Source of the DNA: Pirellulimonas nuda
GTDB taxonomy: Bacteria; Planctomycetota; Planctomycetia; Pirellulales; Lacipirellulaceae
Direction: 5' to 3'
Assembly (NCBI RefSeq): GCF_007750855.1
Contig: NZ_CP036291.1
Coordinates: 5,084,001-5,148,000, forward strand
Length of the DNA: 64,000 nucleotides
The notes beneath the pieces were generated by a model, which saw nothing but the letters and a program-made list of their open reading frames with translations, ran no database searches and was not told the origin of the DNA. Below, piece by piece: positions 43,736 through 52,834 of this stretch. The translations under genes were made by a program, and so were the position numbers. Numbering within the stretch: position 1 is the first letter of the stretch; each line of letters begins with the position of its first letter.

Positions 43736-46700
43736 ATGTTCCAACCCGTCGATGGCGCCGTCAGCTTCCCGGCGCTCGAAGAACAAGTCCTCGCGTTCTG
43801 GAAAGAGGGGCGGGTGTACGAGCAGTCGCTCGCCCAGCGCGAGGGCGCCCCGCCGTTCGTGTTCTACGAAGGCCCCCCCACGGCCAACGGCATGCCCCAC
43901 CCGGGCCACTGCCTCACGCGGACCATCAAGGACGTCTTCCCGCGGTACCGCACGATGCGCGGCTTTCGTTGTGAAAGAAAAGCAGGCTGGGACACCCACG
44001 GGCTGCCGGTCGAGGTCGAGGTCTGCAAAGAGCTGGGGATCCACAGCAAGGACGAGATCGAGGCCTACGGCATCGAGCCCTTCATCCAGAAGTGCCAAGC
44101 GAGCGTGTGGCGCTACATGCAGGAGTGGCGCCGCCTGACCGAACGACTCGGCTTCTGGGTCAACCTCGACGAGGCGTACGTCACCTACCACCAGAGCTAC
44201 ATCGAGAGCGTGTGGTGGAGCCTCAAGACGTTGTTCGACCGCGGGCTGCTGTACCAGGGTCACAAGATCGTCTGGTGGTGGGCCCAGGGGGGGACGGCGC
44301 TGTCGGCGGGCGAAGTTGGGCAGGGGTATCGGGAGGTGGCGGACCCGAGTGTGTATGTGCGATTTCGATTACTGGACGAAAACGCTTGCGAGGAGTCTGA
44401 CGAGAGCTTAGTCGTTTGGACTACGACGCCATGGACTTTACCGAGTAATCAGTTCGCGGCAGTGCATCCAGAATTGGAGTATGCAGCGTTAGGCACCGAA
44501 CTGGACGGAAAGCCGCATCGATTGATTGTTGCTGCCAAGCTCGTGGAGACGCTCCGGCAAAAAACGAAGCAGGATCTCTTGGAGGTCGATGAGCGGAGAA
44601 AGGGCGAGGACCTAATTGGTCACAGATATCGGCCGCCCTTCGACTGCTACTACTCAGACCAAGCCCATGCTCGGGGCAAGAGGCGAGACGGATTGGAAGA
44701 TGCGCTCGCTTGGCGAATTGTCGGCGCAGACTTTGTGACTACGGATAGTGGTACTGGGATCGTTCACCAAGCGCCCGCGTTCGGCGAAGTCGATTACGAC
44801 GTCCTGGTCGCAGAACGCGATCGATTCATCGAGGACGATGGTCCGACGCTCATCAACTGCGTCGCCCCCGACGGCAAGTTCACCGACGAAGCCCCCGAGT
44901 TCGTCCGTGGCCGCTGGGTCAAGGACTGCGACAAGGACATCATCCGCGACCTCAAGGCACGCGGGCTGCTGTTCCACCAAGAGCAGTACCTGCATGACTA
45001 CCCCTTCTGCTGGCGGGCCGAAGAGGACCCGTTGATCCAGTACCCGCGCGAGAGCTGGTTTATCAAGACCACCGCGTACAAGGACGCGATGGTCGCCAAC
45101 AACCAGGCCGTGAACTGGCTCCCCGAGCACATCAAAGATGGGCGGATGGGGAAGTTCTTGGAGAGCAACGTCGACTGGGCGCTGAGCCGCGAACGCTACT
45201 GGGGCACGCCGCTGCCGATCTGGCAGTGCGACTCCACCGGGAAACAAGAAGCAATCGGCGGGTACGACGAGCTGCTCGCCAAACCGGGGGTCGCCGGGAC
45301 CGACGTTTGGGACAGGGCCAAGGCTAAGAACCCCGACCTGCCGGACGACCTGCGGGTCCACAAGCCGTACATCGACGCGGTGACTTATGACTCGCCGTTT
45401 GCCGAGGGCGCACGCATGAAGCGCGTCACCGAGGTCATCGACTGCTGGTACGACAGCGGCGCGATGCCGTTCGCCCAATGGGGCTACCGCGGCGAAACCG
45501 CGGCGCTTTCCCCCTCCTCCCGAAGTGGAGAGGGGGCAGCCCCCGAGCAACCGTCAGCCAAGGCGAGCGCACTCCGCGCCACAAACCCCCTCCCCAGCCC
45601 TCCCCCTGCCGGGGAGGGAGTACGGCGCGACCCGGCGGCCCAGTTCTTCAGCCAATTCCCCGCCGACTTCATCAGCGAGGCGCTCGATCAAACGCGTGGC
45701 TGGTTCTACAGCCAGCTCGCCATCAGCACGATGCTGTTCGGCGAACAAGAGGCGAGCGGCGACCGGCGAGAAAAGGACGGCGCCGCTAGTGCTCGCCCCT
45801 CGCCCCTCTACCCTCACCCCTTCAGAAATTGCATCGTGCTCGGCCTGATGCTGGGCGAAGACGGGCAGAAGATGAGCAAGAGCAAGCGGAACTACCGCGA
45901 GCCGCGTGAGATCTTCGACAAGTACGGCGCCGACGCGCTGCGGTGGTACTTGCTGGCGAACCAGCCGCCGTGGACCGCCATCCGCTACAGCGAACAAGCG
46001 ATCAAGGACAGCATCCCCGAGTTCTTGCTGCGGCTGTGGAACTGCTACAGCTTTCTGGTGATCTACGCGAACATCGACGGCTGGTCGCCCAGCGGCGCTG
46101 CCGCACCCGGTCCCCCTCCCCGGCAGGGGGAGGGGCTAGGGGAGGGGGCAGCCCCTGGGAAAACGCTCACCAAGGCGATCGCTAGCCGCGTCACAACCCC
46201 CTCCCCCGACCCCTCCCCCTGCGGGGGGAGGGGAGAACGCGTGCTGGCCGAGCGGTCCGAGCTTGACCGCTGGATTATCAGCGAGTTGCACCGCACCGCC
46301 GCTTCCGTGATCGAGCGGATGGACGCCTACGACAACTTCACGGCGTGCGCGGCCATCACCGAGTTCGTCGACGCGCTGAGCAACTGGTGGGTGCGGCGTA
46401 GCCGCGACCGGTTCTGGGCCAAGCAGACGGACTCGCAGGAGAAGCTGGACGCGTACGCCACGCTGTACGAGTGCCTCACCACTACCTGCAAGATCATCGC
46501 CCCGTTCACGCCGTTCTTGGCGGACGCGATGTGGCGGAACCTGTCGGGTATCGTGAAGGGCGCCCCTGAGAGCGTTCACCTGTGCGACTTCCCCGAGCCG
46601 GACGCCGCGGCGATCGACCAGAAGCTCTCGGAGCGGATGGCGTTGGTGCGGTTGATCTCGTCCCTCGGACGGCGGGCGCGCGAGGGCGCCGAGCTGAAGG

Positions 46701-47371
46701 TCCGCCAGCCGCTGGCGCGGGTCGAAGTGATCTTGGCGGACAACACGCACCAGGCCTGGCTGGAAGAGCACGCCGGGGTGATCGCGGACGAGCTGAACGT
46801 CAAAGCGGTGGAGTTCAGCGACACGCCAGAAAAATACGTCGACCACGAGGTGCTGCCCAACTTCAAGCTGCTGGGCAAGCGCCTTGGCAAGCTGATGCCG
46901 AAGGTGAAGCAGGCGCTCAGTCAGCAAAGTGGATCAGAACTTCTTGCGAACCTCCGCGACAACGGGCTGATTGACCTGGAGATCGAAGGCCAGGCCGTGC
47001 AGCTCACGCCGGAAGAGGTCGAGGTCCGCATCCAGGCCAAGCCGGGTTGGGCGTCGGCCAACGACAAGGGGGTGGTGGCGGTGCTGTCGACGGAGTTGAC
47101 GCCGGAGCTGGTGGCGGAGGGGCTGGCGCGGGACGTCGTGCGAGCGATTCAGGACACCCGCAAGGAGCGTGGTTGTGAGTTCACGGACCGGATCGAGATC
47201 GGTTTCGAATCCGATTCAGACCAGCTACGATCGGCGGTCGAGTCGCACAAGAAGTACATTGCAGGAGAAACGCTCGCAGATTCGATTTCGCTGGGGCCTC
47301 TCATCGACGTACAATCGATCGAAGTGAGAATCGGGGATGGCTCAGCCAAGCTGTTCCTGCGGGTCGTCTAG
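43736..47371 (+). CDS. ileS: Isoleucyl-tRNA synthetase with repeat-derived insertions
   Basis: A 1211-aa class I synthetase. The HIGH-type motif is HPGH at 55-58, the editing domain includes [18 protein letters not shown], and KMSKS is at 712-716. Anticodon-binding and C-terminal regions follow. Two in-frame insertions (about residues 591-629 and 792-834) are copies of one palindromic repeat, encoding similar peptides (EGAAP...KA.A.R.T.P). A shorter Arg/Pro-rich insertion lies at about 675-696. A segment at 44320-44860 (editing domain) and the last 200 bp use markedly less GC-rich codons than the rest. All core motifs are intact, so the enzyme is expected to be functional. Confidence 0.95.
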   Translation: MFQPVDGAVSFPALEEQVLAFWKEGRVYEQSLAQREGAPPFVFYEGPPTANGMPHPGHCLTRTIKDVFPRYRTMRGFRCERKAGWDTHGLPVEVEVCKELGIHSKDEIEAYGIEPFIQKCQASVWRYMQEWRRLTERLGFWVNLDEAYVTYHQSYIESVWWSLKTLFDRGLLYQGHKIVWWWAQGGTALSAGEVGQGYREVADPSVYVRFRLLDENACEESDESLVVWTTTPWTLPSNQFAAVHPELEYAALGTELDGKPHRLIVAAKLVETLRQKTKQDLLEVDERRKGEDLIGHRYRPPFDCYYSDQAHARGKRRDGLEDALAWRIVGADFVTTDSGTGIVHQAPAFGEVDYDVLVAERDRFIEDDGPTLINCVAPDGKFTDEAPEFVRGRWVKDCDKDIIRDLKARGLLFHQEQYLHDYPFCWRAEEDPLIQYPRESWFIKTTAYKDAMVANNQAVNWLPEHIKDGRMGKFLESNVDWALSRERYWGTPLPIWQCDSTGKQEAIGGYDELLAKPGVAGTDVWDRAKAKNPDLPDDLRVHKPYIDAVTYDSPFAEGARMKRVTEVIDCWYDSGAMPFAQWGYRGETAALSPSSRSGEGAAPEQPSAKASALRATNPLPSPPPAGEGVRRDPAAQFFSQFPADFISEALDQTRGWFYSQLAISTMLFGEQEASGDRREKDGAASARPSPLYPHPFRNCIVLGLMLGEDGQKMSKSKRNYREPREIFDKYGADALRWYLLANQPPWTAIRYSEQAIKDSIPEFLLRLWNCYSFLVIYANIDGWSPSGAAAPGPPPRQGEGLGEGAAPGKTLTKAIASRVTTPSPDPSPCGGRGERVLAERSELDRWIISELHRTAASVIERMDAYDNFTACAAITEFVDALSNWWVRRSRDRFWAKQTDSQEKLDAYATLYECLTTTCKIIAPFTPFLADAMWRNLSGIVKGAPESVHLCDFPEPDAAAIDQKLSERMALVRLISSLGRRAREGAELKVRQPLARVEVILADNTHQAWLEEHAGVIADELNVKAVEFSDTPEKYVDHEVLPNFKLLGKRLGKLMPKVKQALSQQSGSELLANLRDNGLIDLEIEGQAVQLTPEEVEVRIQAKPGWASANDKGVVAVLSTELTPELVAEGLARDVVRAIQDTRKERGCEFTDRIEIGFESDSDQLRSAVESHKKYIAGETLADSISLGPLIDVQSIEVRIGDGSAKLFLRVV
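45507..45620 (+). repeat. Palindromic repeat element copy 1, in frame in ileS
   Basis: About 114 bp with terminal hairpins: CCCCCTCCTCCCGAAGTGGAG at the left, a GGGGGCAGCCCCC centre, and CCCTCCCCCTGCCGGGGAGGG at the right. It shares about three quarters of its bases with copy 2 over 90 bp and contributes the peptide [20 protein letters not shown]. The element lies between the catalytic [16 protein letters not shown] motif and [16 protein letters not shown]. No frameshift. Confidence 0.85.
46110..46236 (+). repeat. Palindromic repeat element copy 2, in frame in ileS
   Basis: About 127 bp beginning GTCCCCCTCCCCGGCAGGGG and ending CCTCCCCCTGCGGGGGGAGG. The inner part GAGGGGGCAGCCCC...CCAAGGCGA...CGCG.CACAA.CCCC matches copy 1 in the same orientation and same reading frame, giving [20 protein letters not shown]. 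It falls after KMSKS, just before [13 protein letters not shown] at the start of the anticodon-binding region. Confidence 0.85.
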
Positions 47372-47416
47372 TTTTTGCACGACCACCGCGCGAAGTCAGA
47401 CTAACGAGGCGCCAGC

Positions 47417-47848
47417 ATGCGAGCCGCAGCAGAGATGGTTGAAATCCGCGTTGATGTAACGTTGACCAACGCGATCGACGAAGGTCTCGTGCGTCGTGGC
47501 GGGATGGAGGCGCACGACGTCCGAAGCGTTCAGACCGACGCGAAGGTAGACACCGGCGCCATCCGCACTTGCATACCGGCGAGCCTTGCCAAGCGACTCG
47601 GGCTTACCACTGTCGAACACCTAGAGATCGAACTGGCCAACGGCGAGACGGAGACGGTCGAATTGACAGAACCTCTGCGTATCGAGCTGTCGGGTAGATC
47701 GACGACCGAATCGACGCTCGTACTAGGCAATGAAGTGCTGATCGGCCAGACCGTGCTCGAAACGACCGACCTGTTGGCCGACTGTGCTCGACAGCGCTTG
47801 ATTCCCAATCCAGATCATCCCAACGGTCCGGTACTGAAGGTGAAATGA
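47417..47848 (+). CDS. Retropepsin-like aspartic protease family protein
   Basis: A 143-aa protein with the single-domain aspartic protease motif VDTGAIRT at about 44-51, preceded by an N-terminal strand (VEIRVDVTLTNAID). Family members resemble clan AA retropepsin-like proteins, active as dimers, of largely unknown role in bacteria. The sequence is GC-poorer than its neighbours. ATG 47417 or the ATG at 47435 may be the true start. The stop overlaps the purN start (ATGA at 47845). Confidence 0.75.
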   Translation: MRAAAEMVEIRVDVTLTNAIDEGLVRRGGMEAHDVRSVQTDAKVDTGAIRTCIPASLAKRLGLTTVEHLEIELANGETETVELTEPLRIELSGRSTTESTLVLGNEVLIGQTVLETTDLLADCARQRLIPNPDHPNGPVLKVK

Positions 47849-48507
47849 CGGACCGACACCCGCTCCCCATCGCCGTGCTGATCTCCGGCGCCGGCCGGTC
47901 GCTCAAAAACCTGCTCGACCTGGTCGCAGCGGGCAAGGTGCCGGTCGATGTACGGCTGGTGATTTCGAGCTCGGCGAGCGCCGGCGGGCTGCAGATCGCC
48001 GAGCAAGCCGGCGTGCCGACCTCGGTCGTCAATCGCAGCGACTACGACTCGCACGACGCCTACGGCGCCGGGATCTTCTCGCGGTGCCGCACCGCGGGGG
48101 TCGAGCTAGTCGTGATGGCCGGGTTCTTGAAGTTCGCCCCCGTGCCGGACGACTTTGCCGGCAAGGTGGTGAACATCCACCCGTCGTTGCTGCCGGCGTT
48201 CGGGGGCCAGGGGATGTACGGCGAGCGGGTCCACCAAGCGGTGCTCGACTACGGCGCCAAGGTCACCGGCGTCACCATCCACTTCGTCGACAACGAGTAC
48301 GACCAGGGCCCCATCATCTGGCAGCAGCCGGTGCCGGTGTTCGACGACGACACGGCCGAGTCGCTGGCCGCGCGGGTGTTCGAGACCGAAAAAGAAGCCT
48401 ACCCCCACGTGCTGCGGATGCTGGCCGGCGGGCGGGTGAAGCTGGACGGCCGACGGGTCACCATGACCAGCCCGCGGCGGCGTGCTGCTAGCGAGATCGA
48501 CGAATAG
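47845..48507 (+). CDS. purN: Phosphoribosylglycinamide formyltransferase
   Basis: A 220-aa PurN, which transfers a formyl group from 10-formyl-THF to GAR in purine synthesis. Visible signatures are VLISGAGRSLKNLLD, VVMAGFLKF, NIHPSLLPAFGG (catalytic Asn and His), and the catalytic Asp in YDQGPIIW. Length is normal. The start overlaps the upstream retropepsin-like gene by 4 bp. The last two residues and stop (GACGAATAG) lie in the arm of an inverted repeat shared with the convergent HIT gene. Confidence 0.95.
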   Translation: MTDRHPLPIAVLISGAGRSLKNLLDLVAAGKVPVDVRLVISSSASAGGLQIAEQAGVPTSVVNRSDYDSHDAYGAGIFSRCRTAGVELVVMAGFLKFAPVPDDFAGKVVNIHPSLLPAFGGQGMYGERVHQAVLDYGAKVTGVTIHFVDNEYDQGPIIWQQPVPVFDDDTAESLAARVFETEKEAYPHVLRMLAGGRVKLDGRRVTMTSPRRRAASEIDE

Positions 48508-48602
48508 GACGCGGATTTATACGGATTGAACGGATCGACGCAGATCAAGGATTTTATCCGTGCTGATCCGCTTAATCCGCGAGAATCCGCGTCCTATTCG
48601 TC
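48499..48602. terminator. Perfect 19-bp inverted repeat shared by purN and HIT gene ends
   Basis: Arms 48499-48517 (GACGAATAGGACGCGGATT) and 48584-48602 (exact reverse complement). The 3' ends of both convergent genes lie in the arms: each protein ends Asp-Glu followed by TAG. The element could act as a bidirectional terminator. No U tract is present. A related imperfect element occurs at 5817-5911. Confidence 0.8.
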
Positions 48603-49145
48603 ACCCCGCAGCAGTTCCCACACCGCTTCGAGCGACTGCGGGATCACTCGCACGCCGGCCAGGGTGGGCATGAAGTTGTGGTCGCCCGGCCAGCGGGGGA
48701 CGATGTGCCAGTGCAAGTGCCCCGGCACCCCGGCGCCGGCGTCGCGGCCGAGGTTCAGCCCCACGTTGAATCCCTGGGCGGTTAGGCGCTCGCGCAGTTG
48801 GTCCGTCATATAGGCGATCGACTGCTGCATCTCGAGGTGCTCGGCGTCCGTGAGCTCTGCGATGCCGCCGACGTGCCGCAACGGCGCGACTAGCAGGTGC
48901 CCGTTGGCGTAAGGGAAGCGGTTGAGCAAGACGAGGCTCGCCGCACGGCGGCGGATCACCAGGAGCTGTTGATCCGCCGACCCCAGGTCCTGGAACTCTG
49001 CGGCGGCGCGGCACAAGAAGCAGCCGTGGTCGGCGGCGGGCCGCCAGCCGCTGGGTTCGGGCGGGGGGGCGCCGGGGGCGTCGCCTTTGACGTAGCCCAG
49101 CCGCCAGGGCGCCCAGATGCGCTCGTCCAGGGGTGCGTTGTCCAA
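48594..49145 (-). CDS. HIT-family nucleotide hydrolase/transferase
   Basis: A 183-aa HIT protein. The triad GHLHWHIVPRW is the His-x-His-x-His-x-x motif, and the upstream LVLLNRFPYANGHLLVAP strand-loop is typical. The HGCFLC segment may bind Zn, as in the Ap4A phosphorylase/GalT-like branch (APA2-type, 'histidine triad'). The start is TTG at 49145 (preceded by GGGTAGAG); the stop of the upstream exported-protein gene lies 5 bp away, so the pair is probably one operon. Confidence 0.85.
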   Translation of the reverse strand: MDNAPLDERIWAPWRLGYVKGDAPGAPPPEPSGWRPAADHGCFLCRAAAEFQDLGSADQQLLVIRRRAASLVLLNRFPYANGHLLVAPLRHVGGIAELTDAEHLEMQQSIAYMTDQLRERLTAQGFNVGLNLGRDAGAGVPGHLHWHIVPRWPGDHNFMPTLAGVRVIPQSLEAVWELLRGDE

Positions 49146-49150
49146 CGGCT

Positions 49151-49804
49151 CTACCCTGCGGGCTTCTGCTTGGTGATGCTGCCGACCAACTCGACAAACT
49201 CCGGCCGGGCGGCGGCCACCACGGCGTCGGGGCCGGTCATCTTGATGAAGTAGTTGCCGGCGTCTTTGCTCAGCACGATGGCGCCCAGCAGGCGGTGTTC
49301 GGGCTTTTCCTCGGTCGGACCGAACGGGCCGCGCGGGGCGTCGAGGTAGGTCCCCGCGATCTCAACGGTGTGGACCTGCATGCCGCGGACCTCGAGCTCC
49401 TCGATCTTGGCCTGCTCCCGCACCGCGCCCCCACCGGCGCCGCGGAACTGGCCGATCCAGCGGGCGATGTTCTGCTCGACCGAGCCTCCGGCGGGCATCA
49501 CGGTCAGCCGCGCGGGCTCTAGCTCGGCGAGCGCCTGGTCGTCGGCCGGCGGGGGCACCACCAGCTCGACCTCGATGATCCGGTTACGCGGCTCGACCTG
49601 CTTCCACGCGGCGGGGGCCTTGATGGCCAGGGCGCCCTCGGCGAGCGCGATGGTCTGCGGCTCGGCACGCTTGGCCGGCGCCGGCTTGGCGGCGGCGGGC
49701 GCCGCGGCGGGTTCGGTTTCTGTCTCTACTGCAAAGGCGGCGAGGGGCGTCGTCGCGAGCAAGAAACACGCGAGCGCGTGCCGGAGCGGGGCGGGTTTCG
49801 TCAT
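49151..49804 (-). CDS. Exported protein of unknown function
   Basis: A 217-aa protein with a cleavable signal peptide (MTKPAPLRHALACFLLATTPLAAFA) and an Ala/Pro/Glu-rich spacer. A domain then follows with WKQVEPRNRIIEVELVVPPP and KDAGNYFIKMTGPDAVVAAA. The pattern resembles planctomycete secreted proteins with a DUF-type beta-rich domain; I do not recognise an enzyme motif. It is closely followed by the HIT gene. Confidence 0.7.
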   Translation of the reverse strand: MTKPAPLRHALACFLLATTPLAAFAVETETEPAAAPAAAKPAPAKRAEPQTIALAEGALAIKAPAAWKQVEPRNRIIEVELVVPPPADDQALAELEPARLTVMPAGGSVEQNIARWIGQFRGAGGGAVREQAKIEELEVRGMQVHTVEIAGTYLDAPRGPFGPTEEKPEHRLLGAIVLSKDAGNYFIKMTGPDAVVAAARPEFVELVGSITKQKPAG

Positions 49805-49910
49805 GCTAGGTCCTCTCAAGAACGAGGTGGGGCTGCCGTTCTGAACGGTTCAAGACAAGGTTGCTGCGCATCGCGCCTCCCAGATCATAGCCGCCCGCCG
49901 GCCCGCAACG

Positions 49911-50615
49911 TCAACCACCGGCCGCGACGTTCTGCTGGCTGAGCACGACCCCTAACGCCACGGCCAGCGCGATCGTGACCAGCAGCAGCCCAACGACCAG
50001 CGCTACCCGCAGCGAATTGTTCTTCTGCCGGTGGCGGATGCGACGCGCGGCCGCCGGGGCCGCCGGGGCGGCAGGCGCCGTGGGCGTCGGGGGGGCCGCA
50101 AACCCCTGCGGGGGAGGCCCTTCTGCTTCTTGTGCCTCTTGTGCGGGGGGAGCCACGGGCGCCGCTGGCGCGGCCGCGAGCAGTTGATCGCGGACATCGG
50201 CCAGCACACGCCATTCGGGCCAGCCGTCGCGCCACACGTAACCCTCGTCGGCGATGGCGCCGGAGTCGATCCAGTGGCGGAGCTCCGCCAGAGGGCCGGG
50301 GCCCAACTGCTGGCCGGCGGCCGACCGCGCGTACCAAACCGGTGAACTGTCTACTTCGGCCGCCGGCGGCTTGGGGGCCGGAGGCGTGGCTGGTTGGGCG
50401 GCCGCGGGGGGTGGCGTTGGGGCGACAGTGGGTGGCGCCGCGGAGGCCAGAGTAGCCGCTGGGGCTGCTCCGGCGGCTGACGCCGACGGCCCGCCTGGCG
50501 GGGGCATAGGGATCTCGATCCCTACCCCACACGAGGGGCATACGCCGCGTTTTCCCGCGAGTTCCTGCTTTACGTTAAGGCGGTGGCCATTGGGGCAGGA
50601 AAAGCGGATGCCCAT
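49911..50615 (-). CDS. Zinc-ribbon, GYF_2-domain membrane protein
   Basis: A 234-aa protein with an N-terminal zinc ribbon (FSCPNGHRLNVKQELAGKRG then CPSCG), an Ala/Pro-rich linker, and a GYF_2-type domain (WYARSAAGQQLGPGPLAELRHWI...GYVWRDGWPEW at about 90-135). A second linker and a C-terminal membrane helix (about 207-229) complete it. GYF_2 domains bind proline-rich peptides. The linker residues PPGGPSASAAGAAP are encoded by a copy of an intergenic repeat family (50467-50498). Function is unknown. Confidence 0.75.
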   Translation of the reverse strand: MGIRFSCPNGHRLNVKQELAGKRGVCPSCGVGIEIPMPPPGGPSASAAGAAPAATLASAAPPTVAPTPPPAAAQPATPPAPKPPAAEVDSSPVWYARSAAGQQLGPGPLAELRHWIDSGAIADEGYVWRDGWPEWRVLADVRDQLLAAAPAAPVAPPAQEAQEAEGPPPQGFAAPPTPTAPAAPAAPAAARRIRHRQKNNSLRVALVVGLLLVTIALAVALGVVLSQQNVAAGG

Positions 50616-50901
50616 CGAATCACGCAGTCAAAAGTGGCCCAGGCGAGTTACCGAAGCCTTATTCTAGCAGCAATTGCCGGAGAATCACGCCCGGCCGCCC
50701 CCCGGGGCCCCGAGCCGGCCGCGCGGAAGCGCCGATTATGCCGCCCGCGGCAGGCCGGCGGCCCCAACGAATCGACAACCTAACGAACAAAATCTGGTGC
50801 GGATTGCCGGTCGGGCCTAAACTGAGTAGCTAGTGCCGGGCGGCCATGGGGAGCCGCCGGCGACCTACGCGGACGTAACGCGTCAAGCACGCAGGGTTAG
50901 C

Positions 50902-51525
50902 ATGCAGAACGATGACCAGGAGCAGGACGGGCCGATCGAGATCGCCATGGTCGGCGATTTGACCGATTGCGAAGCAGAGCTTACCGACCGGCTCTTGAGC
51001 GTAGAGCCGGGCCGTGAGTGCACCATCTACTTCGACTCGCCGGGGGGGAGCCCCTACTGCGCGATGTCGTTGATGACGCTGATCCGGCTCCGCGGGCTCA
51101 AGGCGACCGGCGTGGTCACGGGCGAGTGCTCTAGCGCCACGCTGTGGCCCTTTGCCGCGTGCAGCCGGCGGATCGTCACCCCCTTCAGCGTGTTGCTGTT
51201 CCACCCCATGCGGTGGCAGAGCGAAGAGAACGTCGGCCTCTCCGAAGCGGCCGAGTGGGCGCGACACTTCGGCCAGCTCGAGAACGACATGGACGCCCTG
51301 CTGGCGGACCTGTTCCAGGCGCCGCGAGACCTGATGCAGCAATGGATCTCGCCCGGCCGGTACGTCGGGGGGCGGGAACTAGCCGCGGCGGGCCTCGCCG
51401 AGCTGGTCGAGTTTAGCGACCTGACCAAGCTGGACCTGTGCGGGCTCAACGCCCCGATGGCGCCGGCGTCGCCCGCGCCCCGCGCCCGTCAACGCACGGC
51501 CGCAGCGGCCCGGCGGACCAACTAA
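50902..51525 (+). CDS. ClpP-like protein, catalytic Asp apparently missing
   Basis: A 207-aa protein of the ClpP/crotonase-like serine protease fold. [15 protein letters not shown], the nucleophile region [14 protein letters not shown] and the His in SVLLFHPM align with ClpP. The segment that should hold the third catalytic residue, ERDRF in E. coli ClpP, aligns by eye with SPGRY, so Asp is replaced by Gly. The protein starts with acidic residues ([11 protein letters not shown]) and lacks an obvious ClpP propeptide. It may be a regulatory paralogue or inactive subunit. The start ATG is preceded by GCAGGG. Confidence 0.75.
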   Translation: MQNDDQEQDGPIEIAMVGDLTDCEAELTDRLLSVEPGRECTIYFDSPGGSPYCAMSLMTLIRLRGLKATGVVTGECSSATLWPFAACSRRIVTPFSVLLFHPMRWQSEENVGLSEAAEWARHFGQLENDMDALLADLFQAPRDLMQQWISPGRYVGGRELAAAGLAELVEFSDLTKLDLCGLNAPMAPASPAPRARQRTAAAARRTN

Positions 51526-51571
51526 CGACTTCGCTTCTACCCGTATCCGCCTTTGCCCAAGAGGGGACAGG

Positions 51572-52834
51572 ATGTCCCGCGGCGTTCGGCTTTTGTGTTG
51601 CCTAGCCGCGATGGCCTGCGCCGTTGGCTGCGGCCAGCGCGACCCCGACTACGCGGCCGTGGTGCGCCAGTGCGCGGCGTTGCCCACGGCGCGTGCTTCG
51701 TCGCTTGCGCCGCTGCGCGGCCAGATCGAGCAGATCGAGGCCGACGGGGGGCTGCCGCTGCAGATGGCCCAGCGCGCCGCCATGGGGCGGCCCTTCCCCA
51801 CGCTCATGCTGCACGATCAGCAGCGGCTCTCGCTGGGCCAGGAGCTCGACGCGTACACGCCGGGCGACCGCTTCACGTTCGACTTCGAGACGCTCTCCGA
51901 GGTGCAGAAGTGGCTCAAGAACCACAAGCTGCTGCTCGACCGCGTTGACACCGCGACCGGCCGGCTAGAAGGGGGGCCGACCCCCAGGTTCGAGCAGGGC
52001 TTCTTCGATCAGATGGCGTCGCTGGACGACGCGGCCATCGCGGCCCGCGCACTGCTGTTGCGGGGGGCGGTGCGGTTGGCCAACAACGACGCCGCCGGCG
52101 CAGCCAGCGACGTGGCCGCCTCGTTGGCCTGGTCCGACGCGCTGGCCAAGACCGCCAGGATCGAGACGCGGGCCCTCGCCGGGCTGCTGAGGGCCGAGGC
52201 GCTGCTGGCGGCCGAGGAAGTAACCTGGTCCGCGGCCTGCACCACCGCCGAGATCGACCAACTCTACGCCGCCCTGCGTGAGTCTCTGGATGGCGAGACG
52301 GGCCTCCGCGAGCCGCTGCTGGGCGAACGGGCCGTGGTGCTGCACGCCTACGAGGCGGTGCAGGCCGGGCTGCTGGACAAGCTGGTAACCGACGAAGAGA
52401 AGAAGTCGCTGAACAAACGCGGGCTGATGGCCAACTGGCGCAGCGCGTCTAGCGCAGACATCGAAGCCGATGAGCTGGCCTACCTAGAAGCGATCGGCTG
52501 GGTGATTGAGCAGTCGCGCCGCCCCCTCTCCGAGTGGCGCAAACCGCTGGTCGACCGCCTGGAGCTGCTCCCCGCCGGGACGCTGGCCAAGGAGCTCTTC
52601 TTCCGCGATCTGCCCGACGCGATGCAGCTTGCCTACGACGACCGCGCGCGGCGCGAGGCCGCCGCGGTGGGGCTGGCGACCGCGGGGGGGCTGCAGTTGC
52701 CCCCGTACCGAGAGAACCCCGCCAACGGCGTGGCGTACGAGGCGCGTCGCCAGCAAGACCGGGTGCGGATCCTCTGCGGCGCGGCCCGGCTGCACGACCC
52801 CGAGTTCCGCATCATCGAGCGGCCTACGCCGTGA
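51572..52834 (+). CDS. Lipoprotein of unknown function, helix-rich
   Basis: A 420-aa protein with a signal peptide and lipobox (AMACAVGCGQ), so a lipid-anchored envelope protein is predicted. The remaining sequence is mostly Ala/Leu/Glu-rich helices without recognised domain. It follows the ClpP-like gene by 46 bp in the same orientation. Its last 11 bases overlap the convergent downstream gene. Conserved planctomycete hypothetical is the best label; function not apparent. Confidence 0.7.
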   Translation: MSRGVRLLCCLAAMACAVGCGQRDPDYAAVVRQCAALPTARASSLAPLRGQIEQIEADGGLPLQMAQRAAMGRPFPTLMLHDQQRLSLGQELDAYTPGDRFTFDFETLSEVQKWLKNHKLLLDRVDTATGRLEGGPTPRFEQGFFDQMASLDDAAIAARALLLRGAVRLANNDAAGAASDVAASLAWSDALAKTARIETRALAGLLRAEALLAAEEVTWSAACTTAEIDQLYAALRESLDGETGLREPLLGERAVVLHAYEAVQAGLLDKLVTDEEKKSLNKRGLMANWRSASSADIEADELAYLEAIGWVIEQSRRPLSEWRKPLVDRLELLPAGTLAKELFFRDLPDAMQLAYDDRARREAAAVGLATAGGLQLPPYRENPANGVAYEARRQQDRVRILCGAARLHDPEFRIIERPTP

